Shown one piece after another: positions 6,963 to 16,186 of a DNA stretch of 52,600 nucleotides. The stretch comes from an uncultured Prevotellaceae bacterium. Its GTDB lineage: Bacteria; Bacteroidota; Bacteroidia; Bacteroidales; Bacteroidaceae. The stretch is taken from positions 1 to 52,600 of the forward strand of contig CACXSA010000024.1 in the NCBI GenBank assembly GCA_902770195.1, read 5' to 3'. The notes under the pieces were generated by a model that was not told where the DNA came from, did not search any database, and saw only the letters and a program-made list of their open reading frames with translations. The position numbers were made by a program, and so were the translations under genes. Position 1 is the first letter of the stretch. Every line of letters starts with the position of its first letter.

Positions 6963-7837
6963 AAGGCGTGAGAAATGAGAGAAAAACGTTTGGTAAAGCC
7001 GATGATGAAACGGTGGGTATAGATATGTTGACGTAGTCCGTTGACTTTCGATTGTTGCATGTTACCCAGATAGCCTATTCGGATGGAATACTTGCTGTTG
7101 ATGGGGGTGTCGAGGGTGAACAGGTGTCGCCACTCGGGGGCACATACAAATGTGGTGGGCACGATATTATGGTCGTAGTTTCCACGTGAGAAAATCTCGT
7201 AGTACGACTGTCCGTAGTTGGGCGAGAATTGAACACCCGCCAGTGGCAGGTTTGCCTCATAGCGCGCCAGCACCTTCTTTCCGAACAGCTGGAAGCGATA
7301 AGTCGCTGCTACTGTGGGCATGATGTTCAGATGGGCACGTGCCTGAGCGGGGTTGTTGGAATTCGATGTGTTATAGATAAATCCCAGTGAGGCATTCAGT
7401 ACTCCACCCGCCTGCAGACGCAATTTTCCGTCCATCAGTTGCCAGCTATGCAGCTTTCCCCAATAGAGTTTATAGGCACCCTCCAGCTCGCTTTTCTTGT
7501 TGACACGGTCCTTGACGTTGGAGATGTTTGCCTCATGCTCCACGATGGTTGACCATCGGCTTGTCGTGCGTTGCCGCTCTGTGTGCGAGAGATAGCTTGC
7601 TCCAAACCCTTTGAAGTGTTCTGCCGACAGATAGGTGTCGAGCACATTCGTGCCACCAATACCTATCATCTGGCTGTTCGTAATCACCTTTTGTGCATTG
7701 CAAACGAGCAATGAGCAATGAGTAATGAGTAATGCCAATGAATAATGAAGAATAGTACTATGCCAAAAAGAGCTTTTGGCATTTCTTATTCCTTTCCTTT
7801 CTTTTATTTCCCATTTCATCATATTACTCGTCTTCAT
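6959..7837 (-). CDS. DUF3316 family outer-envelope protein
   Basis: A 292-residue protein with a secretion signal (hydrophobic segment ending VCNA-Q near residue 49) followed by alternating beta-strand-like sequence rich in aromatic residues (LRLQAGGVLNASLGFIYN..., KVLARYEANLPLAGVQFSP...), consistent with an outer membrane barrel. It fits the Bacteroidetes family DUF3316, whose function is unknown. Its start overlaps the 3' end of parC by 14 bases and its stop overlaps the S41 peptidase start. Part of the signal-peptide coding region is a degenerate heptamer repeat (7706-7753), so the N-terminus is unusually long and repeat-encoded; a start downstream of 7837 is possible. Confidence 0.75.
   Translation of the reverse strand: MKTSNMMKWEIKERKGIRNAKSSFWHSTILHYSLALLITHCSLLVCNAQKVITNSQMIGIGGTNVLDTYLSAEHFKGFGASYLSHTERQRTTSRWSTIVEHEANISNVKDRVNKKSELEGAYKLYWGKLHSWQLMDGKLRLQAGGVLNASLGFIYNTSNSNNPAQARAHLNIMPTVAATYRFQLFGKKVLARYEANLPLAGVQFSPNYGQSYYEIFSRGNYDHNIVPTTFVCAPEWRHLFTLDTPINSKYSIRIGYLGNMQQSKVNGLRQHIYTHRFIIGFTKRFSLISHAL
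7706..7753 (+). repeat. degenerate heptamer repeat inside the DUF3316 signal-peptide region
   Basis: Reads as GAGCAAT x2, GAGTAAT x2, a 6-base unit GCCAAT, then GAATAAT and GAAGAAT. It is one of several heptamer-period repeats in this window; here it is translated as part of the hydrophobic leader of the DUF3316 protein. Confidence 0.7.
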
Positions 7838-10559
7838 CGGGGAAGAAATTAATGGTGAGCTGACCCGTCAACTCGTCCAGCACCTGTTGCTGACTCTTAC
7901 CTGCATCGGGATCCAGGTCTTCCTCTTGCTCTTCATTGTCTTCATTCTCCGCGCCGTCGGCAGACTCAGGGAATCGCAGTGGCTCCAGCTCTTCTACCTT
8001 TTCCAGTTGGAAGGTGGTGAGTCGCTTACCCTTGGCCTTGAATCCTTTGACTGAGATAAACTGCTCAGCGTCAATCTCCTCTGTGCCACGAAAGGCATCG
8101 TTGCCGCCATAGGTTATCTGCAGACGGGGGTAGAACGTGTCGGTGAGCAGCAACTGCTGTGAGTTGGCATTCTCGCCGGTGAAGTTCTGCTTGCGTTTGG
8201 AAGCCTCCATGAGGAATCGCTTGATGTACGGATATCCTTGGTTGTCAGCGTCAAAGAGTACGCAGGTCCATACCTTATCGACCGCATATTTCTCGATACG
8301 CTGGATGTTGTCCTCGAAGTGGTTGTTGGGATCGTAGTTGGTGAGGTAATAGTCACCGTTCTTGAGGATGACCAGTATCTGGTCGCCGTCAAAGAACTCT
8401 CCCAGCAGTTGTCCGTGCTCATCGTAGTTCAGACGGTTCACGTCGGGGTCGTACCATACCTTGCGGCCTCCCAGTGTGGAGTGTCCTCGGCTTTTCATGC
8501 CGATGCGGTGTATCTGATACTTCGTCAGCAGATTACCCTTTGCACCGCGCCCTTTGATTATCACCTCCGAGAAATCCTTGTCGAAGAACACCTTCTTCAT
8601 CTTGGGAGCGGGGTCTAGTGTCACCTTGATAATCTCTGCCTCGCCATTGGGGTTAGACGTGAAATAGACCACGCGCGAGCCCTTGGTGCCTGCCGTGATG
8701 TCGTATTCACGGTCGCGGGTGACAGACGACACGTTGAAACGCTTGATGTAGTAGTAGCCTTTGGGACCGTCACGATAGACGGCGTTGTAGATGGTACGCT
8801 GGTCGTTCTTCTTGAACACATCTACCCAAATAATGTTCTTGCCCACGAACAGCTTCTCGGCTACGCGGACAACCTTGAACTTACCGTCCTTGTAGAAAAT
8901 AATCAGGTCGTCGATATCCGAACAGTTGCACACGAACTCGTCCTTCTTCAGCCCAGTACCGATGAAGCCGTCCTGACGGTTGATGTATAGCTTCTCGTTG
9001 GCCTCCACCACCTTGGTAGCCTCAATGGTGTCGAAGTTGCGTATTTCCGTCAGGCGCGGATGGTCCTTGCCATATTTGTCTTTCAGGAACTGGAACCACT
9101 GTGCCGTCACCTCCACGAGGTTGGCCAGGTCGCGGTCTATCTCCTCTATCTCTGCCTTGATGCGTGCCATCAGTTCCTCGGCCTTGTCCTTGCTGAATTT
9201 CAGGATGCGCTGCATCTTGATTTCCAGCAGTTTCAGGATGTCGTCCTTGGTGACCTCACGAATCAGTTGCGGATAGAAGGGCGTCAGTCGTTCGTCGATA
9301 TGTTCGCAAACGGCATCGATGGTGGGTGCCTGTTCAAATTTCTTGTCTTTATAGATACGCTCCTCGATGAATATTTTTTCCAGCGAGTAGAAATGCAGCT
9401 GTTCCATCAGCTCGCCCTTGCGGATTTCCAGTTCCTGGCGTATCAAGTCCTTGGTGCGGTCTGTGGAATGGCGAAGCACGTCGCTCACCGTGAGGAATTG
9501 CGGTTTGTTATCCTCAATCACACAACAGTTGGGCGATATGTTGATTTCGCAGTCGGAGAAAGCATAGAGGGCATCCAGCGTCTTGTCGCTCGACACGCCC
9601 GGAGCCAGTTGCACCTGTATCTCCACTTTCGAGGCGGTCAGGTCTTCCACATGGCGGGCCTTGATTTTCCCCTTGTCAATAGCCTTCAGGATGGAGTCGA
9701 TGATAGTCTCCGTAGTCTTCGAGAATGGAATCTCACGAATCACCAGCGTCTTGTTATCCAATTTCTCTATCTTGGCACGTATCTTCAGCGAACCTCCACG
9801 CTGTCCGTCGTTGTATTTCGATACGTCGATGGAGCCACCTGTGGGGAAGTCAGGATAGAGGTGGAATTCCTCGCCGTGCAGATAGGCAATAGCGGCGTCG
9901 CACAACTCCACGAAGTTATGGGGCAGAATCTTGGACGACAAGCCTACGGCAATACCCTCTGCACCCTGTGCCAACAGCAGCGGGAACTTCACGGGCAGTG
10001 TGATAGGCTCCTTGTTTCGGCCGTCGTATGACATCTGCCATTCCGTTGTCTTCGGGTTGAACACAGTGTCCAGTGCGAACTTGCTGAGGCGCGCCTCGAT
10101 ATATCGTGGAGCAGCAGCCCTGTTTCCTGTCAGGATGTTACCCCAGTTTCCCTGCGTGTCTATCAGAAGGTCTTTCTGACCCATCTGCACCAGTGCATCA
10201 CCGATAGAGGCGTCGCCGTGGGGGTGAAACTGCATGGTGTGTCCCACGATGTTAGCCACCTTGTTATATCGTCCGTCGTCCATGCGCTTCATCGAGTGCA
10301 GGATACGGCGTTGCACGGGCTTCAGTCCGTCCTCGATATGTGGCACGGCACGCTCCAGGATGACATACGATGCATAATCCAGGAACCAGTTCTGGTACAT
10401 GCCGCTCAGGTGGTGTACTGCTGCTGCGTCGAAGCGGTTTACGGGTTTATAGTCTGAATGCGCCTCGGCTTCTTCGGTGATTTCGGTGTTCTCAGCACCT
10501 TCCGTACCTTCTGTGCTTTCTTCGCTCTCAGAAATTGGGTCTTTTATTTCGTCGTCCAT
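7824..10559 (-). CDS. parC: DNA topoisomerase IV subunit A
   Basis: A 911-residue type IIA topoisomerase breakage-reunion subunit; with ParE it decatenates daughter chromosomes. After an acidic 35-residue N-terminal extension, the core shows DGLKPVQRRIL (78-87), the quinolone-determining HPHGDASIGDA (112-122) and the catalytic tyrosine in APRYIEARLS (Tyr153). The C-terminal region has the degenerate beta-pinwheel repeats expected for ParC rather than the canonical GyrA box. The QRDR serine (Ser118) is the susceptible-type residue. A short acidic tail ends the protein. The gene heads an operon with DUF3316 and S41 genes by overlapping ends. GyrA is the alternative; lack of a GyrA box and the N-terminal form favour ParC of Bacteroidetes. 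Confidence 0.93.
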   Translation of the reverse strand: MDDEIKDPISESEESTEGTEGAENTEITEEAEAHSDYKPVNRFDAAAVHHLSGMYQNWFLDYASYVILERAVPHIEDGLKPVQRRILHSMKRMDDGRYNKVANIVGHTMQFHPHGDASIGDALVQMGQKDLLIDTQGNWGNILTGNRAAAPRYIEARLSKFALDTVFNPKTTEWQMSYDGRNKEPITLPVKFPLLLAQGAEGIAVGLSSKILPHNFVELCDAAIAYLHGEEFHLYPDFPTGGSIDVSKYNDGQRGGSLKIRAKIEKLDNKTLVIREIPFSKTTETIIDSILKAIDKGKIKARHVEDLTASKVEIQVQLAPGVSSDKTLDALYAFSDCEINISPNCCVIEDNKPQFLTVSDVLRHSTDRTKDLIRQELEIRKGELMEQLHFYSLEKIFIEERIYKDKKFEQAPTIDAVCEHIDERLTPFYPQLIREVTKDDILKLLEIKMQRILKFSKDKAEELMARIKAEIEEIDRDLANLVEVTAQWFQFLKDKYGKDHPRLTEIRNFDTIEATKVVEANEKLYINRQDGFIGTGLKKDEFVCNCSDIDDLIIFYKDGKFKVVRVAEKLFVGKNIIWVDVFKKNDQRTIYNAVYRDGPKGYYYIKRFNVSSVTRDREYDITAGTKGSRVVYFTSNPNGEAEIIKVTLDPAPKMKKVFFDKDFSEVIIKGRGAKGNLLTKYQIHRIGMKSRGHSTLGGRKVWYDPDVNRLNYDEHGQLLGEFFDGDQILVILKNGDYYLTNYDPNNHFEDNIQRIEKYAVDKVWTCVLFDADNQGYPYIKRFLMEASKRKQNFTGENANSQQLLLTDTFYPRLQITYGGNDAFRGTEEIDAEQFISVKGFKAKGKRLTTFQLEKVEELEPLRFPESADGAENEDNEEQEEDLDPDAGKSQQQVLDELTGQLTINFFPDEDE

Positions 10560-10589
10560 TTTTTTATGTAGTTATCGGAAAAACTCGTG

Positions 10590-10597
10590 CAAATTTA
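10590..10597 (-). promoter_or_regulatory. -7 box (TAAATTTG) for parC operon
   Basis: Minus-strand TAAATTTGCAC lies about 30 bases before the parC start, divergent from the + strand promoter at 10660. Confidence 0.6.
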
Positions 10598-10659
10598 CGA
10601 AAAATCTCCGATTTGTGCAAATTTTGAGCATAGCTTTTCTCACATTTCAAAAATAATAG

Positions 10660-10667
10660 TATCTTTG
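10660..10667 (+). promoter_or_regulatory. -7 box (TATCTTTG) for the amidohydrolase at 10742
   Basis: Exact TAnnTTTG match followed by CA, 74 bases before the start codon at 10742. Confidence 0.6.
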
Positions 10668-10741
10668 CAAACTGAGAATATGAACTATGAACAGTTTTTT
10701 CCTGTTATATCGCTTTTTACATAACTATAAATATTAGTATT

Positions 10742-12344
10742 ATGAAACAGACAATTATTCTTGGCAACATCATTACGGTGGATGAGAAGCGGCCCTTTGC
10801 CAAGGCTGCATTAGTGAAGAACGGTGTATTTGCCTATATCGGAGACGCAGAGGAAGCAAAGAATCTTGCTGGTGCCGACGCAAAGGTGCTGGACTACGGC
10901 AACAACTTCATTTACCCAGGATTTATCGAGTCCCACTGTCACGGCAGCTTTGCCGGAGAACGTGCTATCGGACAGGCCCAAATATCGCGAGATTATCAAG
11001 GAGTTTATTGCGAAGAATCCACAACGTGACTTCTACGTGGCTGCTGGTTGGGTGGAAAATGATGAATATGTCGATAAGTCATATCTTGACGAGATTTGTT
11101 CTGACAAACCGCTCTTTATGCAAACTGGCGGCGGACACTCTATGCTTCTCAATACAAAGGCGATGGAATGGGCTGGAGTTGATGCAGAGTATGCAAAAAA
11201 ATGGGGTTATGACTTGGTACATGTAGATAAGAATGGTGAACCTGACGGCTATCTCTGTGAAGGTCCTTTGTTCGAAATCGTACCGAAGTTGCCTACTACG
11301 GTTAGAGACATCAAGGATTATTTGCTCTCTTGGCAGGAGTTTGCGTTTAGCAAAGGTTATACTGCCGTTGGTGATGCTGGTGCGGAAGCTATACATCGCG
11401 CTGCTCCACAGGCATACGATGAACTTCAGAAAGAAGGCAAGCTGAAGTTGCGCACCTATGCATGGATGTATGTGGCTGATAATGCCGACGCGAAGACAGA
11501 GGTGAAACGTATCGCTGAACAGCGTGCTGAGATGAGCGGCGAATACTTCCACATCGTGGGCATCAAGGCATTCCTCGATGGTGTGACGGAAGCACATACC
11601 GGTTGGCAGAACCAAGATTACCTTGACACACCTGGATATCACGGAGCAGAGCGTTTCAACGACCACGACAAGATGGTACAGATGATTGTGGAGGCCGACA
11701 AAGAAGGCATGTCCGTACACGTTCACTCTGAGGGTGGCGGTGCTACACACTTCATGCTCGGCTGTATTGAGGATGCCGAGAAGATTACAGGCAACAAGGA
11801 CCAGCGCAACGTTTTGGCTCACCTGCACTTCGTTACCGACGAAGATATCCGCCGCATGGCAGAAACAGGTTCAGTAGCTGCCGTTCCACCACTATGGACT
11901 CCTAAGGTTCCTGGTGTTTATGATCAGGAGATTGTGTATGTCGGCAAGGAATTGGCTGACCAGGCTTATCCTATCAAGTCGTTCTATGATGCAGGAGCCA
12001 ATGTCGTGTTCCATTCCGACTATCCCGTTTCACCGTTGATGGATATCAAACTCAGCTTCTATTCTGCAGAAAAGCGTACCTATCCGAAGGGAGTGTTAGA
12101 TGGCGTCACCACCTCTCCACGCAATACGAAGGAAGCTATTACCCGTGAGCAGTCGTTGCGTGCCATGACCATCAATGTTGCACACCAGTTCCATCAGGAG
12201 CACCGTCTGGGTTCTATTGAGTATGGCAAGATAGCTAATATGACCGTCTTTGACTGCGACTTCCTGCACGATGACATCGAGAAAGTGGCACAGGCAAACA
12301 TCGTAGCCACCATAGTCGATGGCGAAGAAGTCTTTAAAGCATAA
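10742..12344 (+). pseudogene. YtcJ-type amidohydrolase, disrupted by a frameshifting deletion
   Basis: Members are metal-dependent TIM-barrel hydrolases of the amidohydrolase superfamily. The N-terminal piece (10742 to about 10977) has the starting beta-sandwich and the metal motif FIYPGFIESHCHG. From about 10977 the homologous sequence continues in another frame (PKYREIIKEFIAKNP...), with KAFLDGVTEAHTGW, HVHSEGGG, LAHLHFVTDEDIRR and FHSDYPVSP motifs all intact to 12344. Compared with the intact paralogue at 14504, about nine or ten residues are missing at the junction, so this is a deletion rather than a one-base error. The remaining sequence is well conserved, suggesting recent loss. A long downstream frame is open from 10824, but its first 50 residues are out of register. 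Confidence 0.8.
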
Positions 12345-12371
12345 AAGAGTACGATAGCGGACGACATAACG

Positions 12372-12401
12372 CGGAGCAACCATTTTGGTTACTCCGTTTT
12401 T
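12372..12401 (+). terminator. intrinsic terminator after the amidohydrolase pseudogene
   Basis: CGGAGCAACCA (12372-12382) pairs with TGGTTACTCCG (12386-12396), one G-T/mismatch position apart, followed by TTTTT. A closely related hairpin ends the efflux operon at 26491-26538. Confidence 0.75.
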
Positions 12402-12414
12402 CACTTTTCCCTTA

Positions 12415-12441
12415 AAAGAGGTCCTTTGCGGGACGCTCTTT
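12415..12441 (+). terminator. second hairpin in the gap before the esterase operon
   Basis: AAAGAG GTCC (12415-12424) pairs with GGAC.CTCTTT (12431-12441) with one bulged base. The remainder of 12442-12788 shows no gene, RNA or repeat that I can support. Confidence 0.4.
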
Positions 12442-12788
12442 ATGTCTCATCGCCTCCGCCTTGGTTTATGCAGCTGCGCAGTGCAGCCTCCTTGATTAAT
12501 ATATTGTAGGTTTGTAAAATGTTTTCATCTTGCTTATTTTTACAATTATACTATGTAGCACTTTTTTCTGCCCAAGGAATTTTTGTTTCATGGTTATTCC
12601 GCAATTTTTTGATGCTTTTGTTAGTTTTGTGCCTTCGATGCAGATGTACGAAATTTTCTTAAATCCTCTAAATTTTGTAGTTTTTCACTTTTAACATTTA
12701 ATTTAAAGAAATCAGGGTATCTTTTGGGAACCGAAGGCGTATTAATTTCAAATGGTAAAGGTGTGAAGCGACCAAAGGTAGTGCGGAA

Positions 12789-12822
12789 GAGGAAAAAAGG
12801 GGGCGCTCCCTTTTTCTCTTTT
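12789..12822 (+). terminator. A-rich/T-rich hairpin just upstream of the esterase promoter
   Basis: AAAAAGGG (12794-12801) pairs with CCCTTTTT (12808-12815), followed by CTCTTTTTTTTC. It may insulate the downstream operon from read-through. Confidence 0.5.
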
Positions 12823-12850
12823 TTTTCTTTGTGTTTTGCGAAAAACTTCG

Positions 12851-12858
12851 TATCTTTG
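12851..12858 (+). promoter_or_regulatory. -7 box (TATCTTTG), promoter of the esterase/efflux cassette
   Basis: TATCTTTGCA with a TTTG -33-like element at 12828-12831, 19 bases upstream, the usual Bacteroidetes spacing. ATG follows 34 bases downstream. No other good promoter is apparent before 26472, so this may drive the whole cassette. Confidence 0.65.
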
Positions 12859-12892
12859 CACGCATATTGTGAATATAAAAAATTAATATGCA

Positions 12893-14479
12893 ATGAGTGC
12901 GATTGAAGAGAAATTGATGGCTAAGTACGGTGAGAACAAGCCGATTGCCGACCATAATTATGATGTATCGCTGGCTACCAAGTGTGTGAATGGCACCTTC
13001 GTGGGCAAAAAGGTGGAGAACATCATTTCCTATAAGGGTATTCCTTTTGTGGGTCAGCAGCCCGTGGGCAATATGCGGTGGAAAGCTCCCGTGGATGTTA
13101 CGCCGAACGACGGAGTCTATGAGGCCTATTATTACGGAAAGAGCCCTGTTCAGGCACCGGGCGACCCTGCAGCCCTTTATCCTATGGGTGAGGACTGCTT
13201 GTATCTGAACTTGTGGAAGTCGGACGATGATGGTGCAAAGAAGCCGGTCATCGTGTGGATTTACGGTGGCGCTTTTGAGGTCGGCGGAACGACTGACCCT
13301 CAGTATGACTGTCATAAGCTCGTGAAAGAGAACCCCGACGTGATTGTTGTGACTATCACGTACAGGGTCAGCTTCTTCGGTTTCCTGCATCTGTCGCACC
13401 TGTCGGACGGCAACGATTATCAGGATGCTGCCAATCTGGGACTCATGGACCAGATTAAGGCGCTGAAGTGGGTTCACGAGAATATTGCAGCCTTCGGCGG
13501 TGATCCCGATAATGTGACCATCTGGGGCGAGTCTGCTGGAGGTGGAAGTTGTACGCTACTTCCGCTGGTCAAGGGCTCTCATCAGTATTTCAAGCGTGTC
13601 ATCTCACAGAGTGGTGCTCCTGGTCAGACGAGATCACCGGAGCAGGCCATTGCCGTTACGGATAAGTTGATGGAAAAACTCGGCTGCAAGACCGTTTCCG
13701 ACCTTATAAAGGTCAGTGCAGAGAAGATTGCGGAAGTGTGGACGGACCTGTTCGGATTTTATCAGACACTCGGTATGCCTACGTTTCCGGAAAGGGACGG
13801 CCGTTTCCTGCCACTGGACACGTGGGAGGCATACGCCAACGGAGCGGCAAAGGACATAGCGTTCCTGCAGGGCTGTAACAAGGACGAGATGAATACTTTC
13901 CTGGGAGCAACCGGTGTGGATGTCTGGAACGCATGGGCCAAGAACCGCATGGAGGGTGAAATGGCCCGGTTGACGGACAAGGAGAGGGAACTAGTGATGA
14001 GCTGGTGTAATGACATCAAGGGCGAAAGCTACGAACCTTCCGTCCAGCTGTTCAGTCAGATTATGTTTGTCGCACCGCAAATCAGACTGTCCGAGCTGCA
14101 GACCAAGGCGGGTGGCAAGTCATATACCTACTACTACAGGGTGGAATCGTCTCAGCCATTCATCAAAGCCGGTCATGCCTCAGAGTTGTCAGTGGTGTTT
14201 GCCCATCCGGAACTCGACGACTTCACGGGAAGATTGTATGACGAGACATTCTGCAAGACCGTGCGTAAGATGTGGATACAGTTTGCCAAGACGGGCAATC
14301 CGTCGCTTACTGCCGACCAGTCTCCTGACGGTAAAGCCAAGGAGTGGCCGTTGTACGACCTTGAGGACAAGAAGGTGATGGTGCTCGACGAGTACGACAT
14401 CCATACGGCTAAGGAGTCTGAGTTAAAGATTGTGGATTGGGAAAGAACTTATTTCTTAACCAACTACTATATGCCCTGA
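12893..14479 (+). CDS. carboxylesterase type B family protein, copy 1
   Basis: A 528-residue alpha/beta hydrolase that would cleave carboxylic esters. The oxyanion-hole segment VWIYGGAF lies at 121-128, and the nucleophile elbow GESAGGG at 212-218 with Ser214. Later landmarks are the GCNKDEMN segment (acid region) and KAGHASELSVVF (His region), then the family-typical MWIQFAKTGNPS near the C-terminus. No signal peptide is seen, so it should be cytoplasmic. It begins the cassette and is a close paralogue of the gene at 18598, even sharing near-identical DNA around GGGTTCACGAGAATATTGCA. Carboxylesterase-like carbamate or antibiotic ester cleavage is possible; the substrate is unknown. Confidence 0.9.
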   Translation: MSAIEEKLMAKYGENKPIADHNYDVSLATKCVNGTFVGKKVENIISYKGIPFVGQQPVGNMRWKAPVDVTPNDGVYEAYYYGKSPVQAPGDPAALYPMGEDCLYLNLWKSDDDGAKKPVIVWIYGGAFEVGGTTDPQYDCHKLVKENPDVIVVTITYRVSFFGFLHLSHLSDGNDYQDAANLGLMDQIKALKWVHENIAAFGGDPDNVTIWGESAGGGSCTLLPLVKGSHQYFKRVISQSGAPGQTRSPEQAIAVTDKLMEKLGCKTVSDLIKVSAEKIAEVWTDLFGFYQTLGMPTFPERDGRFLPLDTWEAYANGAAKDIAFLQGCNKDEMNTFLGATGVDVWNAWAKNRMEGEMARLTDKERELVMSWCNDIKGESYEPSVQLFSQIMFVAPQIRLSELQTKAGGKSYTYYYRVESSQPFIKAGHASELSVVFAHPELDDFTGRLYDETFCKTVRKMWIQFAKTGNPSLTADQSPDGKAKEWPLYDLEDKKVMVLDEYDIHTAKESELKIVDWERTYFLTNYYMP

Positions 14480-14503
14480 ATAACTAAAATAAAGACAACT
14501 ATT

Positions 14504-16168
14504 ATGAAAGCAGATCAGATTATTAAGAACGCGAAGATTTTTACTGCAAACAAGAATAATCTTCACGCGACCGCTCTGGTAGTGAAGGACGGCAAGTTTA
14601 TCTATGTAGGCGACGAGGCTGGTCTTTCAGCGTATGAGGGAGATGTCACCGACCTTGGTGGCAAGTTCATCATGCCTGGCATCATCGACAGCCATGTGCA
14701 TGTGACCACAAGCATCGGATTCGCCTATATGGATCCGGGGGAATACGTCGTGTGTTCCAACAAAAAGGAAGCTCTCGACTTTATGGCGGAAAGAATCAAG
14801 AGCCGTCCGGGCTTGAAACGTCACAGGTTTATCTTAGAGCGTAAATACCTGAATGGGGACGACATCGTCAAGGAGGATTTGGATGCCATCTGCCCTGATG
14901 CCGAACTCCTGATACTTGAAGGCGAAGGCCACAGCGTCTGGGTGAACTCCAAGATACTTGACAGGCATGGTATTACCGACGAGACCCCCGACCGCGTACC
15001 CGAACTCAGTTATTATGTGCGCAAAGACGGCCATGTGACAGGAAATGCATTCGAATCCTCGGGTTGGCATATGCTCTTCGATGACTTGGAAGTAACAGAT
15101 GAGCAAATCGATTCCGAGCTCCTGTGCTGGATAGACTATTCTGTAAAGGCTGGTGTGACCGTCGTCTTCGACGCAGGCTTCCCTGAGGGCGAGGCGCTCC
15201 ACGAACGTATTTATGAACGCTTGTACGAGCTGGACAAACAGGGCAAGCTGCCGGTTTATATTGACGGAAGCATCGCGCTTACCAATCCACAGAAGACGAA
15301 GGAAGTGGTGGAGGATGTAAAGCGCTTCCGCCAGAAGTTCGACAGCGAGCACTTGAATGTCCATACCTTTAAGGTATTCATGGATGGTACCTTGAGAATC
15401 GAGACAGCTGCCCAGGTTACCCCCTATATAGATACCAACAAGAGAGGTGGTACTACCTACAGCAAAGAGGAGATGGCAGAGGTGATGAAGCTGCTCAACG
15501 AGGCAGGACTGGACTTCCATGCACATACTGTCGGCGAGCGCTCATCCCGCACCGTACTCGACGGCGTGGAACTGGCCAGAAAGGAACTTGGCGACAAATT
15601 CCGTGTAAGGGCGACCTGTGCACATCTGGAAATCCAGGATGACGCTGATATGGACCGCTTTGCCAAGTTGGGCGTTACAGCCAACTACACACCATGGTGG
15701 CATGCCGGATGTACGGGCGGCAATCCATTTGAGGTATGGCGCAGTCTGCTGGGCGAAGAGCGTGCAAACAAGATGTACCGTAGCAAGACGATGTGGAACA
15801 CTGGTGCCAATGTGACTTTCTCAAGCGATAACATCATCTATGGTGATTTCCTGACCTGGAGTCCCTATCTTGGTATGGAAATAGGTATGACGCGCTATAT
15901 CAACGATAAGGCGAATGCCCCTGAAAGGGTCAGAGTTGATGCAGAATATCCTTCTCCCAAAGAGAAAATGAACATAGAGGAAATGATGCTGGGATATACC
16001 ATCAACGGTGCCAAACAGCTCGGCATCGAAGCCTCCAAGGGTTCTATCGAGGTCGGTAAGGATGCTGACTACCTTGTATTCGACAACGACCTGCTCATGG
16101 TAGAGCATGAAGGCTTCAGCCACAACATGCCGAGTGAAGTCTATATTGGCGGAAAGAAAATGAAATAA
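14504..16168 (+). CDS. YtcJ-type amidohydrolase
   Basis: A 554-residue metal-dependent hydrolase of the amidohydrolase superfamily, cytoplasmic. It has the N-terminal beta-sandwich (IIKNAKIFTANKNNLHATALVVKDG), the first metal motif PGIIDSHVHV (about 58-67), KVFMDGTLR (about 290-298), FHAHTVGERS, TCAHLEI and the late aspartate in FSSDNIIYGD. It follows the esterase by 24 bases and precedes an alpha/beta hydrolase by 18, so it is in the same operon. It is a paralogue of the broken gene at 10742 but clearly diverged. Substrates of YtcJ proteins are mostly unknown; amide, carbamate or cyclic amide hydrolysis fits the family. Confidence 0.9.
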   Translation: MKADQIIKNAKIFTANKNNLHATALVVKDGKFIYVGDEAGLSAYEGDVTDLGGKFIMPGIIDSHVHVTTSIGFAYMDPGEYVVCSNKKEALDFMAERIKSRPGLKRHRFILERKYLNGDDIVKEDLDAICPDAELLILEGEGHSVWVNSKILDRHGITDETPDRVPELSYYVRKDGHVTGNAFESSGWHMLFDDLEVTDEQIDSELLCWIDYSVKAGVTVVFDAGFPEGEALHERIYERLYELDKQGKLPVYIDGSIALTNPQKTKEVVEDVKRFRQKFDSEHLNVHTFKVFMDGTLRIETAAQVTPYIDTNKRGGTTYSKEEMAEVMKLLNEAGLDFHAHTVGERSSRTVLDGVELARKELGDKFRVRATCAHLEIQDDADMDRFAKLGVTANYTPWWHAGCTGGNPFEVWRSLLGEERANKMYRSKTMWNTGANVTFSSDNIIYGDFLTWSPYLGMEIGMTRYINDKANAPERVRVDAEYPSPKEKMNIEEMMLGYTINGAKQLGIEASKGSIEVGKDADYLVFDNDLLMVEHEGFSHNMPSEVYIGGKKMK

Positions 16169-16186
16169 CTAAAGAGGGATGAGAAT

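Noticed and set aside
9060-10031. Long + strand open frame of 323 codons
   Set aside because: It lies entirely antisense to the conserved parC core and has no start signal, promoter or recognisable family; it is a composition effect.
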